NCBI GenBank assembly: GCA_009909035.1
Contig: JAAAOB010000020.1
Location: 1-48,005, forward strand
DNA from: Bacteroidota bacterium
GTDB taxonomy: Bacteria > Bacteroidota > Rhodothermia > Balneolales > Balneolaceae
DNA length: 48,005 nucleotides
Direction of reading: 5' to 3'
Positions 35,203 to 44,214 of the stretch are shown here, one piece after another; the stretch's first letter is position 1; each line of letters begins with the position of its first letter. A program made the translations under genes and the position numbers. A model generated the notes under the pieces. That model did not search any database, was not told the origin of the DNA, and was given only the letters and a program-made list of their open reading frames with translations.

Positions 35203-36303
35203 TCAGCTCCCGGTCCTTGTTAATATGGCCGATTCAATTGTTAAGCCGGGCCCAAAAGCGAGCGCAAGGGTCTTTTGGGGTGCATTGTCTCCTGAATTAT
35301 GGTTTAACAGCTCCTTGAGTACAAAAAGGATCGTAGCGCTGCTCATATTTCCATAGTCGGACAGTACGCTGCGTGATCCGCTGAATGCTGATTTGGGAAG
35401 GTTGAGTGCTTTTTCAAGACCATCGAGGATGGCGCGGCCGCCCGGGTGGACCCCCCAAAGGTTGATATCATCCAGGGTAAGCCCGTGTGTTTCAAGAACA
35501 GGGTTCAGGAACGGCTGAATACCATCACGTAAAATCGACGGCACATAGCTCGACAGAACCATATTGAAACCGGTATTACCTATGGTCCACGCCATGTCGT
35601 TTTCTCCTTTGTCGGTAATGGCGGATGCAAAACTGTTGATTTGATAGTACCTGCCGCTGGATGGTTTCCTTGTGCTGACAATGGCCCCGGCACCGCCATC
35701 GGCAAAGACGGATGCCGAGATAAGGTCATCCACAACCGGTTCCGACTGAAAATGCAGCGTACAGAGTTCAACAGAAACGATCATAACGTTCGCGTCGGGG
35801 TTTGCCGAGCAGACCTGTTTGGCCAGTTTTAATGCGGGAATTACGGCATAACAGCCCATAAACCCAAGATTATACCGTTCGATGGCGGGACTCAGCCCGA
35901 GTGATTTTACGATATCATAGTCAGGCCCGGGCGCGTAAAACCCTGTACAGGAAACGGTAATCAGATGCGTGATGTCCGAAGGATTAAACTCGGAATTTTT
36001 TATCAGCTTCTGCGCCACATCGGTGAATAGGTCCCGTCCCTTGTCAATGTACACTTCGTTTCGATGTTTTGTGTCGGGCGAGGCCCCCTGGCCATTGAAA
36101 AAGAGCCGAAATGAGCCGTCGGCTTTGAAATCGTCTACAACCGAGTGCCGCGTGTCGATCCCGGATCGCCCGTAAATATAATGAAGAAGACGCCGTTCTT
36201 TCTCCCCGCCTTTCACGATTTCTTTCATTCGATCGCGCAGCTCATCTTGTCGATACTGAAATTCAGGAAGTGACTTTTCAATTTGATGGATGTAGGCTGA
36301 CAT
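35203..36303 (-). CDS. Type III polyketide synthase
   Basis: 366-residue chalcone/stilbene synthase-like enzyme that extends an acyl starter with malonyl-CoA and cyclises the product. The catalytic triad is complete: C119 (VSCTGFYAPGPD), H286 (GVHPGGRAIL) and N319 (YGNMSSATI). It is the first gene of the operon. The order PKS, methyltransferase, flavin monooxygenase matches srsABC of Streptomyces griseus, which makes phenolic lipids from long-chain acyl starters. Alkylpyrones, as made by Bacillus BpsA-BpsB, are an alternative product. The short 200-bp gap to the divergent exported-protein gene holds its promoter. Confidence 0.92.
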   Translation of the reverse strand: MSAYIHQIEKSLPEFQYRQDELRDRMKEIVKGGEKERRLLHYIYGRSGIDTRHSVVDDFKADGSFRLFFNGQGASPDTKHRNEVYIDKGRDLFTDVAQKLIKNSEFNPSDITHLITVSCTGFYAPGPDYDIVKSLGLSPAIERYNLGFMGCYAVIPALKLAKQVCSANPDANVMIVSVELCTLHFQSEPVVDDLISASVFADGGAGAIVSTRKPSSGRYYQINSFASAITDKGENDMAWTIGNTGFNMVLSSYVPSILRDGIQPFLNPVLETHGLTLDDINLWGVHPGGRAILDGLEKALNLPKSAFSGSRSVLSDYGNMSSATILFVLKELLNHNSGDNAPQKTLALAFGPGLTIESAILTRTGS

Positions 36304-36502
36304 GAAGCGTGTTTAAATAATGATTTAAGGGAAGAGCTTCTGTTTTTGAAAACAGTATAGGCCGTTGCCTTGCTTGAATATAGAATTAAATGTATTGGAT
36401 AATCGTTCATTCAGCGCCCGGCGATATGTCAGTTGAATAATGAGCTGATTTTTTCTAAAATGGTATTGATTTGAGATTACGGCAAGTATAGTTTGATTGA
36501 TC

Positions 36503-37162
36503 ATGAACGTTTACTTTTATAAAATCTGCATTGCTCTTCTGGCGGCTGCCGGTATGCTGACTATGGCAAGTGATCAGGCATTCAGTCAACAGACGGATCG
36601 GGAGGGGGGCGACTCAGGTGTAATTCAGGCCCCATTCCGTGGACCAGATGTACAGGGAGGAACTGTTACTCCGGGTACCAGCCTCGAGAATGGGTTCTTA
36701 ATCGGCCGCTCTTTTATTGGGTTCGATATCACCATTCTTGATTCTGAAAGGGAGTTCTACAGCAGTTTATTTGGCGGACTGACCGGCTTCGGGAGTGACA
36801 GCTTCACGAGTGGAGCCTGGGTGGCAGGTATTTCCGTCGGAAAACAGTTTTATCTGCGCGAGAAATTTGTGGCAGCGCAACAGCAAAACGTGAATCTCTA
36901 CATCAGAACCGGTCCCGGAATTGGGCTTGGCGGTTCCAATGGATTTGTTTTTTCGGATTCCCGGCATCATGTGGGACTGAATGGAGATGCCATACTGGGA
37001 GCCGACCTAAGAATATCGGATCACACATCGTTTTTTATGCAGGGTGGCGGTAAGCTGTTGTGGTATCCGTCACTGGATGAGGTTGGGTTTCTTGGTGTGC
37101 CAATGGTCTCAGCCGGATTCCGGTTCAACCTGTCAAATTCTGTTCCACCGGTACGATACTAA
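36503..37162 (+). CDS. Exported protein, probable outer-membrane beta-barrel
   Basis: 219 residues from the ATG at 36503. A TTG two codons earlier is less likely. A signal peptide is clear (YKICIALLAAAGMLTMASDQAFSQQ, about 5-30). The rest alternates polar and hydrophobic residues with many Gly and aromatic positions (for example AWVAGISVGKQFYL, VNLYIRTGPGIGLGG, SFFMQGGGKLLWYP, VPMVSAGFRFNLS), as in small outer-membrane barrels of the OmpW/OprF-like size class. No family is recognised. It is divergent from the polyketide operon and convergent with the MATE gene; a role in export or display of the lipid is only a guess. Confidence 0.72.
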   Translation: MNVYFYKICIALLAAAGMLTMASDQAFSQQTDREGGDSGVIQAPFRGPDVQGGTVTPGTSLENGFLIGRSFIGFDITILDSEREFYSSLFGGLTGFGSDSFTSGAWVAGISVGKQFYLREKFVAAQQQNVNLYIRTGPGIGLGGSNGFVFSDSRHHVGLNGDAILGADLRISDHTSFFMQGGGKLLWYPSLDEVGFLGVPMVSAGFRFNLSNSVPPVRY

Positions 37163-37207
37163 AATAGACATGGATCAACGGAAACGATCGCTGCAGGGTG
37201 GCAGCGG

Positions 37208-38578
37208 TTAAAGTTTAACATCGGTCATCAGGGACCCGGTTTTAACATAAAATCGGATGTTATGGAGAATTCCGGCAACGGTAAGCCCGGCAATCAGACC
37301 AACCCAAAAGCCTGGAGCCCCGTAATTGTAGGTGAATCCCAGCAGATAGGCGGTAGGTATGCCAATCATCCAGTAGGCGACAAGATTTACAACCATCGGT
37401 ATTTTTGTGTCTTTTAGCCCGCGCAGTGCGCCATAACCACTTACCTGCAGCCCATCTGAAATTTGAAAGAACGCGGCCATATAAAGCAGCTGTACCGCAA
37501 TGTTGGTGACCTCAGCATCACTGGTGTAAATGGCGGTGATGGCCTCGGGAAAAAGAAAAAGGATCGATGCCGTACAGAGCATAAACACTGTTGAGATTCC
37601 AACCCCGACATACCCGCGAAACCGTGCGTCGTGAGGTCTCCCGCGGCCAATGGAGTTTCCAACCCGGGCAGAAATTGCGATTGACAGGCCAAGAGGTATC
37701 ATAAAACAGATGGAAGCAAAATTGATTGCTATCTGGTGTGCTGCCACCTCCAGCGTGCTCAGGGTGCTGATCAAAAGACTTACGGCTGCAAACATGCTCA
37801 CCTCCATTGAGGAGCTGATGCCGATCGGGGTGCCGATATTTACCAGTTCCGATAGATATTTCTTTTCGGGCCATCGAAATTTTCCAAAAATATCGAAGCG
37901 CTTATAGGGTTGATGAGATGCGGTAAACCAGAGCATGGCCCCAAACATAACCGAGAATACCACCGATGATGCATACCCGGTGCCCACTGCACCAAGTGTT
38001 GGAAATCCAAAGGCTCCAAACATCAGAACATAGTTGGCCGGAATGTTGATTAGTGTACCAATGATCGCGATGTACATTGCGGGCCGTGTGACAGACAATC
38101 CCTCGTTAAAGTGCCTGAGGGCTCCATAAGCGAAGGCGGGGAAAATTCCCCAGCTGATGGCATTCAAATAGCCGGAGGCGATAGGAATAATTTCATCGGT
38201 AACCTGGAGGAGAACAAATATAAAATCAAGATTTCGCAGGATAAAAAATGCCGGAAGTGCAAGAATCTGGCTCAGCCACAGTACCTGGCGCGCATTTTTT
38301 CCGATGACGCTTAAATTCCGGCCACCGACATTTTGCGCCACGATAGGCGTAACAGCCATCAAACAGCCCATACAGAGAACTACCAGCGGCATGAGCACGC
38401 TCGTCCCCACCGCTATGGCTGCAAGATCCTCTGGTGAGAGCCGGCCGGCCATGATGGTATCCACGAAACTCATGCTGATCTGCAGCAGCTGCGTGATGAT
38501 GACCGGTCCGCCGATTTTCATTAACAAACCGGTTTCGGCTGCGACTCTGTGGCGATATGAGGGTTGTGTCTGTTGCAT
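37208..38578 (-). CDS. MATE-family efflux transporter
   Basis: 456-residue inner-membrane antiporter with two MatE halves and about 12 membrane segments. Typical sites are the LLMKIGGPVIITQLLQISMSFVDTIMAGRLS opening (about 14-44), VLCMGCLMAVTPIVAQNVGGRN in the first half, and LSIAISARVGNSIGRGRP in the second. It resembles NorM-type Na+ or H+ coupled drug exporters. Length is normal. It is transcribed alone on the minus strand; its stop is 45 bp from the convergent exported-protein gene. The substrate cannot be told from sequence. Confidence 0.93.
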   Translation of the reverse strand: MQQTQPSYRHRVAAETGLLMKIGGPVIITQLLQISMSFVDTIMAGRLSPEDLAAIAVGTSVLMPLVVLCMGCLMAVTPIVAQNVGGRNLSVIGKNARQVLWLSQILALPAFFILRNLDFIFVLLQVTDEIIPIASGYLNAISWGIFPAFAYGALRHFNEGLSVTRPAMYIAIIGTLINIPANYVLMFGAFGFPTLGAVGTGYASSVVFSVMFGAMLWFTASHQPYKRFDIFGKFRWPEKKYLSELVNIGTPIGISSSMEVSMFAAVSLLISTLSTLEVAAHQIAINFASICFMIPLGLSIAISARVGNSIGRGRPHDARFRGYVGVGISTVFMLCTASILFLFPEAITAIYTSDAEVTNIAVQLLYMAAFFQISDGLQVSGYGALRGLKDTKIPMVVNLVAYWMIGIPTAYLLGFTYNYGAPGFWVGLIAGLTVAGILHNIRFYVKTGSLMTDVKL

Positions 38579-38708
38579 CTGATTTTTTTACGATGCAGAT
38601 GGTACAAAATATAGCGGACAATCACCTCATGAAATCCGGTACTCTTTCGAAACCGGCATAATCTGTGCCCGACAGAATCCTTGATTTGGAATGGAATAGA
38701 ATAGCAGG

Positions 38709-41700
38709 TCAACTCCGCGGGAGCGTAATTCTAAACGTAGTGCCTGATCCGGGTACTGTTTCAAAGGTTATGTCTCCGTTATGGGCTTCAATGATTTTTT
38801 TGGATATCGCAAGGCCGAGGCCTGTCCCGCTTGATTTAGTGGAAAAGTTGGGAACAAATATGTTGTCCTGGTTCCCGGGGGGGATGCCTGCGCCATTGTC
38901 GGTAACCTGGATGTAAATTTGATCGCCTGAAATTCCGCCCTTAATAGTGATAACGGATGCCCTGCCATCGGCAGCTTCTACCCCGTTTTTAACCAGGTTG
39001 ATCAGGACACGACGTATTTCATCCTCCACACAGTTTGCCACCATAGCAGGAGATGGAAGTTCAACGTTGACCACAATATTTTCATCACTGTTGTAGAGCT
39101 CAGATACCGATTCAATTAGTGGTTTGATATTGGTGGGCTCAAACGGCTCGCGAATCGGTTTTGAAAATTTTGAAAAATCGCTGGCAATCTTGTTCAGCGA
39201 TTCAATCTGCTCAATGATGTTTGCCGCGGTTGTTTCAATAACGGGCTTTAGCTGCATAACATTTTCGGGGTTCGCCTCAAGCTGGCGCTGCAGGTGCTGT
39301 AGATTCAGTTTCATCGGCGTAAGTGGGTTTTTAATCTCATGTGCAACCTGCTGGGCCATCTCTTTCCAGGCCGATTCACGTTCAGCCCGTATCAGCTCTT
39401 TCTGGGCCTCGTCAAGTTTATCAACCATCTGGTTGTAGGCACGGGCCAGGGATCCTACTTCGTCGCTGCTGGTAACCGGTATACGGGTCTTTTCTTCACC
39501 CCTGGAAATTTTACTAAGCCCTTTTTGAATCAATTCCAGTGGTTTGGTTAGCTGGTTGGAAAACATCAGCGCGCCAACCGTAAATAGGAAAAATATAGCC
39601 AGGTAAATCACAAAGAGGTAGCTGGTTGTTTCCAGCAGCTGTTCGGTATAAATCGGCGATTCTGTAAATGTTGGAATCGCGATCACGCCGACCGGCTGAT
39701 TGTTGTCGTCTACGGTGGCACGATACCCAACAAGCAGGGTTTCATCGCCAATTTGCACAGTGGATAGAATATGGCGCCGTTCACGATTGTAGATAAATTC
39801 ATAGGCGTTGAAAGGTAAAATACGTGGAATTAAATGCTGCTGGAACATTTGGGGGGTGGTTGACTCCGATACCCATACATTTTTGTACAACATAGCATCA
39901 ACATTCAGCGCTGTGGTAATCGCAGAGAGCGGCACCTCCGTGCTATTTCTATCCATACTGGGTGACGCCAGCAGTATCGACTCGCTCAGGTTTTTTAGTT
40001 TGTTGACCAGGTCTCGTTCAATATTTTTTTCGCTCTGGTTGCTGATTGCAAACTGCGTGGCAAAAATCAGTACAGTTAAAAAGAGCAGCGTTGCCAGGGC
40101 AAACCCATCAATCAGCCGTTGTTGAAACCGGTTGGTTTGACTGAATAAGTTGAACGTACGAAAGCCACAAACGGAGGCAATCCCCATCACAAAAAGTCCA
40201 AAATAGAGAAGCGGGAGGAAGAGCCGGAAGAATGAGAATAAGTGGTTGCTGCTTCCTTTTTTGGGTGTGCTCACTTTTACAATGTTTCGTTCGCCAACTT
40301 TGAGCAGGACTTCACGGAATGAGCCCTGGGCGGTTTGGGTGGTAATAAACGCCAGTGAATCTTCCATGGCGATAGATCTCTCAATATCAGAGAGCCGGTT
40401 GTATTCGGGCTGATCGGTATAGATGCCTTTGGTGGCACTTCTGATCATCCGGTTGCCGGTAAATTCAGCCATGTAGAAGCTCTTTCGCCACTCCTCATCC
40501 GTAGCGGCGGCCATAACGGCGCGAATGGGTTTGTTAAAGTCGGGACGTTCCTGGTAAATCAGGCCGGTAATCCATGCAATAATCCTGCGGTTGTTTTGAA
40601 CGCTGTACACCGGTATCCAGCCCCTGTAGAACGACCGGTAATCCTCACCAATATCCATCGGGCGATCCCAGATAATCGGGCGGTTCGTCTCCATTCGGAG
40701 CTGTTCACCGCGGTGGGAGCGTATCATAAAATCGATATCGAAGACGGTAGCCCACCCCGGCGAATCGATGCTGGTGGAGTAGTCAGATATCATAGTGCCA
40801 TCGGCTCGCAGAAGGTGAAAATCCATAACATAGTTCTGCCATTTCCCTTGTAAAACAGATTCTACCGTCTGCTCGAACCTGGCCGCTGCACGTTCGGGGT
40901 TACCAAATATATCCTGCTGGGAGATCTGTTGCGTCCGCTGTTCAAGAGTTTGAAGGACCGATTCCAGGATCCTTTCACCATCACTATCCGATTCGTCGGA
41001 ATACTCTTCGGCAACGTGCAAAAGTTCTTGATTGATCCGGACAGATGTCGTATTCCAAATAATGATGTAGATAGAACTTGACGCCATCAGCAGGAGGATC
41101 AACATGCGCCTGAACCCGGACATTGTGTTGTAATTCTCAGGATACCGCGTGATCAGCCAGCCGGTACCCAGGAATAGTGCATGCAGCGAGAAGATCAATA
41201 AAAATTGCCAGCCGATAAATAGTTCAAGATCCGTTAACTGGTCAATACCGAAGGAGAAAATGAGAAGTGAAAAAAACGATGATAGAAATATAATAACGGC
41301 CTTTTCACGGTCGATACTGAAGAGCAGGCAGCTGGCGGCAATGCTGATTCCTGAAATGCCCGCAAAAAAAAGAGCGGCTGATATGTAGAAAAGAAGCGTT
41401 GGAACCGGTGGCAAAAGCTGTAAATCTAAAAGCGGGATGGCGGAGTCTGTGGTAAGTTGTTTTGTACTCAGCACAAAATAGAGTATCAGCAACACCTGTA
41501 CAGCTCCATAACAGAGGGCTAGAAATGCACTTTTTAACTGTGTTTGCCCTGCTTCTGATATTCTGCGTTCTTTTAAACTGTTCATGACGGGTATGCTGGC
41601 CAGCAGAAGAAAGCAGGAGTTAAGCAGGTATTCTCCAAGGTAGCGGTAGACATCAGGTGATTGTTCAAATCCTGTAGACAGAAAATACCGCAGACCGATG

Positions 41701-42575
41701 TCTGAAATGGAAACGTGTGTTGCCAGGTACCATGCAATCGGCAGCAGGGTGATCTGAATGAGCAGTGAGCGCCGGTCCTGATAGCTGATAATAAATACGG
41801 TGAACAGAGCAAACAGAGATAGAAAGAGTAAAAGTTGAAAGAGGCGCTGGTTTTGCTCTATGTTTGCCTTCTGTTCAGCCCTGTAGGCTTCATAATCGGT
41901 TTCCTGGGCGTACACAATCCCGACTGAATCATTCTGAGTAGTAGCCAGTGTCTTATAATTCTGTGAAAGCTGATTGGGGGGAAGTTTCGAAAAACTAAAA
42001 TTTACGGGGAATGCCGGGTGAAAATCAGGACTGTTTGCCAGGTCAAAATTTACTTCTCCGGCTATAGGTAAATTCGTGCTTTGAGATAGTTTCCTGGCAG
42101 TAATCAGGTGATAGAGCTGGCCGTTGTATGAAAAGATCGATTGCGCAACAAGCAGAGTGATATTATTTCGTCTATGGATGACGGTTTCGATATCACTCTC
42201 ACCGTCAGGCTCGAATGGAGGAGGAACAATGATGTGGAAACCGCTCCAGCTCCAGGGTGAATTATTTCGATAGAGAACCGCACCCCAAAACTCGTAATTG
42301 GACATGGCCTGGAAAATCAGGTACCGGTTTTCTTCTCTTTCAATACTCTCTCTTATTTCTTCTCTTAGCCGAGTAGCATCGTTTATTAACTCCTCCTGGT
42401 AGGTTTGAAAGTGTGATTCTCCCTCGGCAAGCGCCTGCTCAATACGCGGGCCGGGATCGGATATTTGGCGATTCGAGTGGGTAGCAGCTTTAAAAAGTCC
42501 AAATGTTATGGCAATGGCCAGACAGATTACCAATGGTATGGTAATTGGATGTTTAAAAAGCTGAAACCGTGTCAA
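38709..42575 (-). CDS. Very large NtrY-like sensor histidine kinase
   Basis: 1288 residues, about twice the usual size. An N-terminal membrane helix (about 14-31) and a sensor region to about 225 are followed by a block of seven or more membrane segments (about 245-500). A second extracytoplasmic region lies about 515-800, another helix near 790-815, then a helix about 825-850, a third extracytoplasmic stretch, and a final helix at about 982-1002. HAMP follows (about 1003-1055), then the H-box AHEIKNPLTPMK with H1079, N-box NLVKNGVEAA (about 1192), DNGAGIPP and the G2 box SSGTGLGLAISKK. No response regulator is adjacent. It overlaps the rsfS stop by 4 bp, so translation is likely coupled. Confidence 0.9.
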   Translation of the reverse strand: MTRFQLFKHPITIPLVICLAIAITFGLFKAATHSNRQISDPGPRIEQALAEGESHFQTYQEELINDATRLREEIRESIEREENRYLIFQAMSNYEFWGAVLYRNNSPWSWSGFHIIVPPPFEPDGESDIETVIHRRNNITLLVAQSIFSYNGQLYHLITARKLSQSTNLPIAGEVNFDLANSPDFHPAFPVNFSFSKLPPNQLSQNYKTLATTQNDSVGIVYAQETDYEAYRAEQKANIEQNQRLFQLLLFLSLFALFTVFIISYQDRRSLLIQITLLPIAWYLATHVSISDIGLRYFLSTGFEQSPDVYRYLGEYLLNSCFLLLASIPVMNSLKERRISEAGQTQLKSAFLALCYGAVQVLLILYFVLSTKQLTTDSAIPLLDLQLLPPVPTLLFYISAALFFAGISGISIAASCLLFSIDREKAVIIFLSSFFSLLIFSFGIDQLTDLELFIGWQFLLIFSLHALFLGTGWLITRYPENYNTMSGFRRMLILLLMASSSIYIIIWNTTSVRINQELLHVAEEYSDESDSDGERILESVLQTLEQRTQQISQQDIFGNPERAAARFEQTVESVLQGKWQNYVMDFHLLRADGTMISDYSTSIDSPGWATVFDIDFMIRSHRGEQLRMETNRPIIWDRPMDIGEDYRSFYRGWIPVYSVQNNRRIIAWITGLIYQERPDFNKPIRAVMAAATDEEWRKSFYMAEFTGNRMIRSATKGIYTDQPEYNRLSDIERSIAMEDSLAFITTQTAQGSFREVLLKVGERNIVKVSTPKKGSSNHLFSFFRLFLPLLYFGLFVMGIASVCGFRTFNLFSQTNRFQQRLIDGFALATLLFLTVLIFATQFAISNQSEKNIERDLVNKLKNLSESILLASPSMDRNSTEVPLSAITTALNVDAMLYKNVWVSESTTPQMFQQHLIPRILPFNAYEFIYNRERRHILSTVQIGDETLLVGYRATVDDNNQPVGVIAIPTFTESPIYTEQLLETTSYLFVIYLAIFFLFTVGALMFSNQLTKPLELIQKGLSKISRGEEKTRIPVTSSDEVGSLARAYNQMVDKLDEAQKELIRAERESAWKEMAQQVAHEIKNPLTPMKLNLQHLQRQLEANPENVMQLKPVIETTAANIIEQIESLNKIASDFSKFSKPIREPFEPTNIKPLIESVSELYNSDENIVVNVELPSPAMVANCVEDEIRRVLINLVKNGVEAADGRASVITIKGGISGDQIYIQVTDNGAGIPPGNQDNIFVPNFSTKSSGTGLGLAISKKIIEAHNGDITFETVPGSGTTFRITLPRS

Positions 42576-42997
42576 TCTTCAACTGATTCGTTATCTTGAA
42601 TTTTGGTTACGACGGCATCACTCCACATCCGCTCGATACCGTAAAAACTGCGCTTTTCTTCACTAAATATGTGAACAACAATATTTACATAGTCCAGAAT
42701 AATCCATCGCCGTGCGTCCATTCCCTCCTGTTTCCAGACGGCTTCGCCAATCGATTTTTTGGTTTTTTCCATCACACTGTTTGCGAGGGCACGAATTTGA
42801 GTATCGGAGGTGCCGTGGCACACAATGAAGTAATCGGTTAAAGTGGTAAGTTCATGAACATCAAGAAGCACAATCTCTTTCGCTTTTTTTTCCAAAAGTG
42901 CATCTTTTATAGCGTCAATGAGTTCAGACGGATCTGCGGTTTTATGGGCCGATGTTGTTGTGAATTGACCCGATGAGGCAATGGGATTCTCTGTCAT
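42572..42997 (-). CDS. rsfS: Ribosomal silencing factor RsfS
   Basis: 141-residue RsfS (DUF143), which binds L14 and blocks subunit joining in starved cells. The core motifs are VLLDVHELTTLTDYFIVCHGTSDTQIRALA (about 43-72) and WKQEGMDARRWIILDYVNIVVHIFSEEKRSFYGIERMW. An N-terminal extension of about 20 residues precedes the domain. It is followed by the large histidine kinase gene, which overlaps its stop by 4 bp, and lies 27 bp after the LytR_C-domain gene. The last two share a strand and probably a transcript. Confidence 0.93.
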   Translation of the reverse strand: MTENPIASSGQFTTTSAHKTADPSELIDAIKDALLEKKAKEIVLLDVHELTTLTDYFIVCHGTSDTQIRALANSVMEKTKKSIGEAVWKQEGMDARRWIILDYVNIVVHIFSEEKRSFYGIERMWSDAVVTKIQDNESVED

Positions 42998-43024
42998 AGG
43001 CAGTGATTTTTAGTGAATATTCTA

Positions 43025-43480
43025 TTATAAGTTGAGTGTTTGGTAATCGTCGCCCAGTACGAGCGTTACGTCGAGATAAAATTCGGGGGATACTTCATGC
43101 AGAATATATTGATCCTCAATTCCAAGCGCCCGGGCCACTCGCCGCGCATTTTCAGTTTGTTCACTCCTGGCTACCACAATCGTTTTTTGCAGGTTAAAGT
43201 GGTCGAAATTACCGGTCTCAACCACGTCGAACCCGTATCCTCTCAGAGTTCCAGTATATTTGGTGGCAAGTCCCGGAACGCCGCAGCCGTTTAGTACTTC
43301 GATTTGGATGACATCGCTTATAAGTGCGGGGTCTTGTTCCGATCGTTCAGATGCAATCCTTGGATAGACTAACCGCGTGACGAGCGAGAAAACCATGATC
43401 AGAAGTAAAAATCCCAGGAAGCCGATGGCAGCGTTCAGATAGGGTGCCGAGCGTTCAGTTTCTCTGATGGTTTTTGTCAT
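43025..43480 (-). CDS. LytR C-terminal-domain protein
   Basis: 151-residue protein with one membrane helix (about 15-37) and a periplasmic LytR_C domain (about 58-147), recognisable from IQIEVLNGCGVPGLATKYTGTLRGYGFDVVETGNF and the IVVARSEQTENARRVARAL segment. The domain usually follows a LytR-CpsA-Psr catalytic domain, which is absent here. Its own function is not known; stand-alone forms are common in Bacteroidota. The gene ends 27 bp upstream of rsfS on the same strand. Confidence 0.85.
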   Translation of the reverse strand: MTKTIRETERSAPYLNAAIGFLGFLLLIMVFSLVTRLVYPRIASERSEQDPALISDVIQIEVLNGCGVPGLATKYTGTLRGYGFDVVETGNFDHFNLQKTIVVARSEQTENARRVARALGIEDQYILHEVSPEFYLDVTLVLGDDYQTLNL

Positions 43481-43493
43481 CTAAAACGCCAGA

Positions 43494-44012
43494 CTATCGA
43501 ACATACGGTTGGTCGAATGATGAATGAAAGCCATTGGCAAATCCGTAGCCTCTGCGCCCAAACGGAGAGTAACGATACGGTCGCTGTGAGAACTCCACCG
43601 TTATAGCGGCATTTTCAGAAAGTTGATAGTCAAAGCGGGCGCTATCAATAATAATCCGGGATCTAATACTTTCGTTAGAAAGGTAGCTGTTTCCAAACGG
43701 CGAATGCAGAAACGATACATTCAGCTGGGCATCAAGTCTGTCGCTGATATCAAACCGCATGGAGTTTGTGTAGGCGTTTATATTCTGTGTCTGTCCGCCA
43801 AAGCTGCTGAACGTCATGGAGTAGGAGTGGTTCATCGTCATGTTCAGGGCGCTCATCCAATTGTTTGATGACGTCTGGCTGTTCGTGCTTACAACACCGC
43901 TGTATTCCGGGGATCCGTTGATATCTTCGCGCAGCTGTGCATTGGCCAGTGAAACAGTGAAAATCGTGATGCTAAAAAAGAGCGCAAAAAATTTCATACT
44001 GAAGGGTTTCAT
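43494..44012 (-). CDS. Exported protein of unknown function
   Basis: 172 residues with a signal peptide (MKFFALFFSITIFTVSLANAQ, about 6-26). The mature part is rich in Ser, Asn, Tyr and Phe and shows alternating patterns (SALNMTMNHSYSMTFSSFG, SMRFDISDRLDAQLNVSFLHS, ARFDYQLSENAAITVEFSQ), suggesting beta strands, perhaps of a small outer-membrane barrel. The tail is Arg/Tyr/Gly-rich. I know no family. It is the first gene of the group that continues 13 bp later with the LytR_C gene, then rsfS and the kinase. Confidence 0.7.
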   Translation of the reverse strand: MKPFSMKFFALFFSITIFTVSLANAQLREDINGSPEYSGVVSTNSQTSSNNWMSALNMTMNHSYSMTFSSFGGQTQNINAYTNSMRFDISDRLDAQLNVSFLHSPFGNSYLSNESIRSRIIIDSARFDYQLSENAAITVEFSQRPYRYSPFGRRGYGFANGFHSSFDQPYVR

Positions 44013-44137
44013 TAGGTGTTGATATCAAGATGTATAATAAACAAACGATTCAACTTAGTAAACAATTTCACGAGGAAGAAAAAAATTGAATCTTTTCGTG
44101 ATAGAAATAAAATAATTCCCGGGTGAAAAAGTTGCCT

Positions 44138-44166
44138 TTGCTGTACCGGCAAAAAAGCGGTATACT
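44138..44166 (+). promoter_or_regulatory. Candidate promoter of the queA operon
   Basis: TTGCTG (44138-44143), a 17-nt spacer, and TATACT (44161-44166) resemble a sigma-70 promoter with ideal spacing. The predicted start near 44173 is about 42 nt before queA. If the organism uses the Bacteroidota sigma pattern this could be chance. Confidence 0.4.
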
Positions 44167-44214
44167 ATCAAGCTATAATTTTTTTCTAATCGCTTAAAAA
44201 AACAAGTTCGCCGT

